Source: Patescibacteria group bacterium (GTDB taxonomy: Bacteria > Patescibacteriota > Minisyncoccia > Phycocordibacterales > CAIRYW01). From it: DNA of 8,890 nucleotides. Below, piece by piece: positions 5,567-8,890 of this stretch. Each line of letters begins with the position of its first letter. The stretch's first letter is position 1. Where the stretch lies: positions 1 through 8,890 of the forward strand of contig JAUPVJ010000013.1 of assembly GCA_030917145.1 (NCBI GenBank), in the 5' to 3' direction. Under the pieces are notes generated by a model that saw only the letters and a list, made by a program, of their open reading frames with translations, searched no databases and was not told the DNA's origin. A program made the position numbers and the translations under genes.

Positions 5567-6637
5567 TTAGATTAAGCGTTCAAGCATCTTTGGATTAAAG
5601 GCGTAACGGTAAGCGTTTTCAATTGAAATTTCCCCAGAGCGCACAAGATCTGCAAGACATCGGTTCATGTCGATCATCCCTTGCTCAGAACTTGTCTCAA
5701 TCACAGTGTTGATTTCGTGAACTCTTTTTTCTCGAATCAGGTTTGCGACCGCTGAGTTTGAAATCAAAAGCTCAAACGCTGGTACTCGCCCACCAGAAAT
5801 ACGAGGAATTAGACGTTGAGAAAACACACCGATCAAAGAAGCAGCGAGCTGAATTCTAATCTGATCTTGCTGAGTTGAAGGAAATGAGTCGATAATACGG
5901 TCGATTGTCTGAGCAGCGTTGTTTGTGTGAAGAGTTGAGAAAACCAAGTGTCCAGTTTCCGCAGCTGTTACCGCAGCAGCCATTGTTTCTGGATTTCTCA
6001 TTTCCCCTACCAAAAGTACGTTCACATCTTCACGAAGCACTGATATCAAAGCACTATAAAAATCATTTGTATCGAGTCCCACTTCTCGCTGATCAATGAT
6101 TGATTTTTTTGGTTCGTATTGGTATTCGATTGGATCTTCAATTGTGATAATATGCTCAGCTCTTTCTTCGTTGATAAGATTAAGCATTGAAGCTAGAGTT
6201 GTTGACTTCCCTTGACCAACGGGTCCCACAAGCAAAAAGAATCCTTGTTTTTTGCGTGTAAAATCTGACAAAATTTCTGGCAAGTGAAGCTCTGCAAGGG
6301 TTGGAATCTTTTTTGTGATTAGACGAAGAGCGATCGACACTTTTCCTTGTTGGAAAAAAGCATTTCCTCGAAAACGAGCAGAATCTTCAAAACTATAGGA
6401 AAAATCTAGCTCTTTTGTTTCAAGAAATCTTTTCTTTTTTTCACTTGGTACCAAAACAGAAAGAAAAGCGTCGGTGTCCTCTTTTTTTAAAACACTTTTT
6501 TTAATAAGAGGAATCAAAGAGCCGTTGATACGAAGCATTGGTTGGCGACCATCAGAAAGATGTAGGTCAGAAGCACCTTCTTTTACGACAGTTCCCAAGA
6601 GTTCTTCTAGCTCAACTTTATAATCTTGTATAGACAT
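5567..6637 (-). CDS. pilT: Pilus retraction ATPase PilT
   Basis: This 356-residue hexameric cytoplasmic ATPase powers pilus disassembly. The N-terminal PilT domain includes GASDLHLSDGRQPMLRINGSL (21-41, quoted only for its ASDLHL hallmark). The core has Walker A at 138-146, the Asp box ITIEDPIEYQYE (164-175), Walker B VLLVGEMRN with Glu212, and the His box TGHLVFSTLHTNN. The AVANLIREKRVHEINTVIET segment and the following GMIDMNRCLADL are the PilT-specific C-terminal signature that separates it from PilB. Two deviations from common PilT sequences: Walker A reads GPVGQGKST instead of GPTGSGKST, and the residues before Walker B are LREDVNV instead of LREDPDV. The key Lys144, Ser145 and Glu212 remain, so activity is expected. 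It sits between the receiver gene (54 nt) and pilC (37 nt). Confidence 0.96.
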   Translation of the reverse strand: MSIQDYKVELEELLGTVVKEGASDLHLSDGRQPMLRINGSLIPLIKKSVLKKEDTDAFLSVLVPSEKKKRFLETKELDFSYSFEDSARFRGNAFFQQGKVSIALRLITKKIPTLAELHLPEILSDFTRKKQGFFLLVGPVGQGKSTTLASMLNLINEERAEHIITIEDPIEYQYEPKKSIIDQREVGLDTNDFYSALISVLREDVNVLLVGEMRNPETMAAAVTAAETGHLVFSTLHTNNAAQTIDRIIDSFPSTQQDQIRIQLAASLIGVFSQRLIPRISGGRVPAFELLISNSAVANLIREKRVHEINTVIETSSEQGMIDMNRCLADLVRSGEISIENAYRYAFNPKMLERLI

Positions 6638-6691
6638 AAATTTAAATTTTCAATTATCAATTTCCACCCAATACTAAATGTGCCCAAAAAA

Positions 6692-7087
6692 TTATTTTTT
6701 ACTTTCCTCTGCGATTCTTTCTACTTCCCGCAACACTTCGGAAGGAATCGTAGTTGCCTTTACAATATAACCATTGATCCCAATCGCTTTTGCTCTGTCT
6801 ATGTCACTCTGTTGCCCTTGGTTTGAAAGTACAATCACAACAGAACTTGGAGAAAGCTTCTCTGCTCTTATTTTTGTCAAAAGCTCAATCCCGTCCATTC
6901 CCGGCATTACGATGTCCATGACGATGATATCTGGAGTAAGTCCGCCTCGTAATTTTTCTAAAGCTTCTTGAGGATCTCCGATCGCTGTTACAGCCATCCC
7001 TTCTTTAGTGAATTTCATCGAGTACATATTTAAAAGAAATTTGTCGTCGTCTACTATAAGTATGTTATATTTTTTTGCTGTTTCCAT
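6692..7087 (-). CDS. Stand-alone CheY-like response regulator receiver
   Basis: This 131-residue protein is a single receiver domain with no output domain. The acidic pocket is NILIVDDDKF (D13-D15). The phosphoacceptor is D58 in VMDIVMPGMDG, the switch Ser is S88 in VIVLSNQ, and the conserved Lys is K110 in YIVKA. All essential receiver residues are therefore present. With nothing but the receiver it should act by protein contact, like CheY or PilG/PilH. Its position between the extension and retraction ATPases points to control of pilus dynamics, though this is an inference. No histidine kinase is in the window. It starts 44 nt after pilB, and TATAAT lies 7 nt upstream of its ATG, so it may also have its own (nearly leaderless) transcript. 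Confidence 0.93.
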   Translation of the reverse strand: METAKKYNILIVDDDKFLLNMYSMKFTKEGMAVTAIGDPQEALEKLRGGLTPDIIVMDIVMPGMDGIELLTKIRAEKLSPSSVVIVLSNQGQQSDIDRAKAIGINGYIVKATTIPSEVLREVERIAEESKK

Positions 7088-7094
7088 GAATCTA

Positions 7095-7100
7095 ATTATA
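7095..7100 (-). promoter_or_regulatory. TATAAT box immediately upstream of the receiver gene
   Basis: The pilB-receiver gap on the minus strand contains a perfect -10 hexamer, TATAAT, 7 nt before the ATG, preceded by a T-rich stretch. Transcription would start within a base or two of the start codon. No good -35 is seen at 16-18 nt. It could be an internal promoter or an accident of AT-rich DNA. Confidence 0.35.
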
Positions 7101-7131
7101 TAAGTGTTTGTAAAAAAAGAGAAGGCAAAAT

Positions 7132-8853
7132 TTACGCCAAAGTGTTGATTTCTTCAAAAGGAATTTTCTTTTCGAGCGCTTTAATGATCGCATCTTCTTT
7201 CATTGTGGTCATTCCCCGACTTCGAACATATTTCCAAATCTCAGGCTCTGTAGCACTCTTAAGGATTATGCTCTGAAGCTCTTTGTCTATGTCGAAAACT
7301 TCAAATACAGCCATGCGACCTTTTGTCCCTCCTGGACATGCCGGTGTCGATACAGCTTGCATAACCTCTTTGCTGTCTGGAATTTGCACTTTAAATTCAT
7401 CAGGCAAATCAGCAAACTTTTTATCAATCATCGTTCTAAAACTTCCTTCTACAGGAATTGGATTTCCTGAATCTGGACAAATTTTTGCCACAAGTCTTTG
7501 AGCCATCGCTAAAACCAAAGTAGGAGCAATAAGATAAGGGTCCACTCCCATGTCTATAAGACGAGGAATTACACCAATTGCGTCGTTGGTGTGAATGGTT
7601 GAAAGTACTAAGTGTCCAGTAAGAGCCGCTTGAACCGCAAGCTGAGCAGTTTCTTTATCTCGAATCTCTCCCACCATGATCACATCTGGGTCTTGTCGAA
7701 GAGTTGTACGAAGTCCTGTCGCAAATGTATATCCGATCTCTGGGCGCACTTGAGACTGACTAATTCCATCCATGTTGTACTCCACAGGGTCTTCTAGAGA
7801 GAGAACATTCATACCTTCTTTATCAATCTCTCCGAGCATCGAATAAAGAGTTGTAGTTTTTCCAGATCCTGTCGGTCCTGAAATCAAAATCAATCCATAT
7901 GGTTTTTTAATCGCCTCTTTAATCAAAGCTAAGTCCCGAGGTCGCATGTCGAGATTGTCTATCGATTTTACCCCCTTAGCTTGATCCAAAATACGCATTA
8001 CAACCTTTTCTCCATAATAGGTGGGGAAAGTAGATACACGAAAATCGATTTTTCTTCCATCGATGCGCGCAGAAAAACGACCGTCTTGAGGTTTTCTCTT
8101 TTCGTCGAGCTTCATGTTTGAAAGAATTTTAATTCTCGCAGCAACAGCGTTTAAAACGGTTGCTGGCAAAATGAGCGATGTGTGCAAAACTCCATCCAGT
8201 CGAAAACGTACTCGTACTTTATCTACCAAAGGTTCGATATGTACGTCAGAAGCATCTCCTTCAAGTGCGTAGCGCAAAATTGTAGCTACGATTTTTGTTA
8301 CCGGAGCGTCTTCGATAATGTTTGTTTCATTTACTTTTTTCGAAATATCTGCCTGAGGTTCTTGAAGTTCTTTTTCCTCAGCAGTTAAATCATCCTCCAG
8401 CTCTGTCAAAGCTTTTGTAACTTCTCCGGAAAGTCCTTTATAACTTTCTACAGCTTTTTCAAAATCTTTTTCTGTAATTAAAAAAAGTTTAAAAGGAAGG
8501 TTGTTTTTAGAAGAAATAAAGTTTAATGCATCACGAGCTTCAAGATTTTCTGGATCAACCATTCCAACTTCTAAAATTCCATCTTTTACAGCAAGAGGGA
8601 TCATCTTGTAGTGTTTTGCAGAATCTTCTGGTATAAAACGCAAAGTATCAAAAGGAATCGAAGAAGTCTGAATAGATTTGATTGGAATATTTAAATAATC
8701 TCCAAGATTTTTTAAAACTTCAGCAGAAGACACCCCGAATTTTTCTAGGATTTTTTCTTGGCTCTCACCGGTATTTTCGGCTTCTTGCCTAATTTTTAAA
8801 GCATCATCAGCACTGATCGTGCCTTTTGATGTAAGTATGTCTACTATCTGCAT
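7132..8853 (-). CDS. pilB: Pilus extension ATPase PilB (GspE/PilB family)
   Basis: This 573-residue hexameric ATPase drives pilin polymerisation. An N-terminal MshEN/GspE_N-type domain (about 1-140) contains EVLKNLGDYLNIPI and HYKMIPLAVKDG. An acidic linker (about 148-180) leads to the second N domain (DASDVHIEP, 200-208) and the RecA-like core. The core has Walker A GPTGSGKT (326-333), the Asp box LSLEDPVEY (351-359), Walker B VIMVGEIRD (391-399, Glu396) and the His box GHLVLSTIHTND. AQRLVAKIC (451-459) and GRMAVFEVFD (512-521) are the PilB/GspE C-terminal landmarks. The zinc tetracysteine is incomplete: only C459 and C506 remain, with Ser462 where the second Cys of the first pair should be. 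The length is typical. It is the first complete gene of the motor operon; its promoter is probably beyond the right edge. Confidence 0.97.
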   Translation of the reverse strand: MQIVDILTSKGTISADDALKIRQEAENTGESQEKILEKFGVSSAEVLKNLGDYLNIPIKSIQTSSIPFDTLRFIPEDSAKHYKMIPLAVKDGILEVGMVDPENLEARDALNFISSKNNLPFKLFLITEKDFEKAVESYKGLSGEVTKALTELEDDLTAEEKELQEPQADISKKVNETNIIEDAPVTKIVATILRYALEGDASDVHIEPLVDKVRVRFRLDGVLHTSLILPATVLNAVAARIKILSNMKLDEKRKPQDGRFSARIDGRKIDFRVSTFPTYYGEKVVMRILDQAKGVKSIDNLDMRPRDLALIKEAIKKPYGLILISGPTGSGKTTTLYSMLGEIDKEGMNVLSLEDPVEYNMDGISQSQVRPEIGYTFATGLRTTLRQDPDVIMVGEIRDKETAQLAVQAALTGHLVLSTIHTNDAIGVIPRLIDMGVDPYLIAPTLVLAMAQRLVAKICPDSGNPIPVEGSFRTMIDKKFADLPDEFKVQIPDSKEVMQAVSTPACPGGTKGRMAVFEVFDIDKELQSIILKSATEPEIWKYVRSRGMTTMKEDAIIKALEKKIPFEEINTLA

Positions 8854-8890
8854 ATTTTTTATTCGGTTCTAAAACTCACCTGGTGGTTTA
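8854..8890. other. Right-edge stretch upstream of pilB; possible end of another gene
   Basis: These 37 bases precede pilB. On the minus strand two frames are open from the edge: one ends in KPPGEF then TAG (8871-8869), the other in NHQVSFRTE then TAA (8861-8859). Either could be the tail of an upstream cotranscribed gene. An AGGTGA sequence lies more than 20 nt from the pilB ATG, too far to serve as its ribosome binding site. Confidence 0.25.

Noticed and set aside
6638..6691. GATAAT upstream of pilT as a promoter
   Set aside because: No -35 at a usable distance (the nearest TTGGGC is 23 nt away); pilT is more simply cotranscribed from pilB.
1..8890. Genetic code with TGA as glycine (as in Gracilibacteria/Absconditabacteria)
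   Set aside because: No in-frame TGA occurs in any of the ten complete genes, and conserved glycines (P-loops, GxGD, prepilin leaders) use ordinary GGN codons.
1..8890. A type II secretion operon rather than a pilus
   Set aside because: The retraction ATPase PilT and the duplicated shaft pilins point to a type IV pilus; T2SS lacks PilT. Minor pilins are named GspG/H/I/J-like only by similarity.
8862..8890. AGGTGA near the right edge as the pilB Shine-Dalgarno
   Set aside because: It is more than 20 nt from the ATG and lies inside possible upstream coding frames.

Overview
The window is a compact type IV pilus (T4P) gene cluster with every gene on the minus strand, so it is read from high to low coordinates. 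The DNA is AT-rich, and the prepilins carry very short type III leaders ending in Gly before Phe-Thr/Ser-Leu-x-Glu. Shine-Dalgarno sequences are essentially absent, and 9 of the 10 visible stop codons are TAA (one TAG, no TGA). Together with the style of the pilins ([27 protein letters not shown]), this suggests a Patescibacteria (CPR) genome, probably of the Parcubacteria type. That placement is an inference from style, not from a marker gene.

Layout in transcription order. (1) Motor and platform block, 8853 to 4321: pilB (extension ATPase), a stand-alone CheY-like receiver, pilT (retraction ATPase) and pilC (inner-membrane platform). It closes with a strong GC-rich hairpin terminator at 4285-4315. 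(2) An inter-operon stretch of about 230 bases holding a heptamer repeat/inverted repeat, an extended -10 promoter and an AT-rich leader of roughly 115 nt. (3) Two paralogous four-cysteine pilins (4056-3577 and 3455-2997). Each appears to be its own transcription unit, with its own candidate promoter and hairpin terminator. (4) A tightly packed accessory block, 2826 to beyond base 1: a GspG/PilE-like pilin, the prepilin peptidase pilD, then GspH/FimT-like, GspJ/PilW-like and GspI/PilV-like minor pilins. Its gaps are 17, 7, 7 and 3 nt. The last gene runs off the left edge.

How it works together (family knowledge): PilD cleaves the prepilin leaders. PilB drives polymerisation of the pilins on the PilC platform and PilT drives disassembly. 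The minor pilins H/I/J probably form the initiating tip. The receiver between the two motors is the obvious candidate for a signal input. No outer-membrane secretin and no pilM/N/O gene is in the window, but both edges are open. No RNA genes, CRISPR arrays, insertion sequences or phage genes were seen. The most notable signals are promoter-like boxes 6-8 nt upstream of three start codons (possible leaderless mRNAs), a half-lost zinc tetracysteine in PilB, a variant Walker A/B in PilT, a DxDxDG loop in the GspH-like pilin and the twin separately transcribed pilins.
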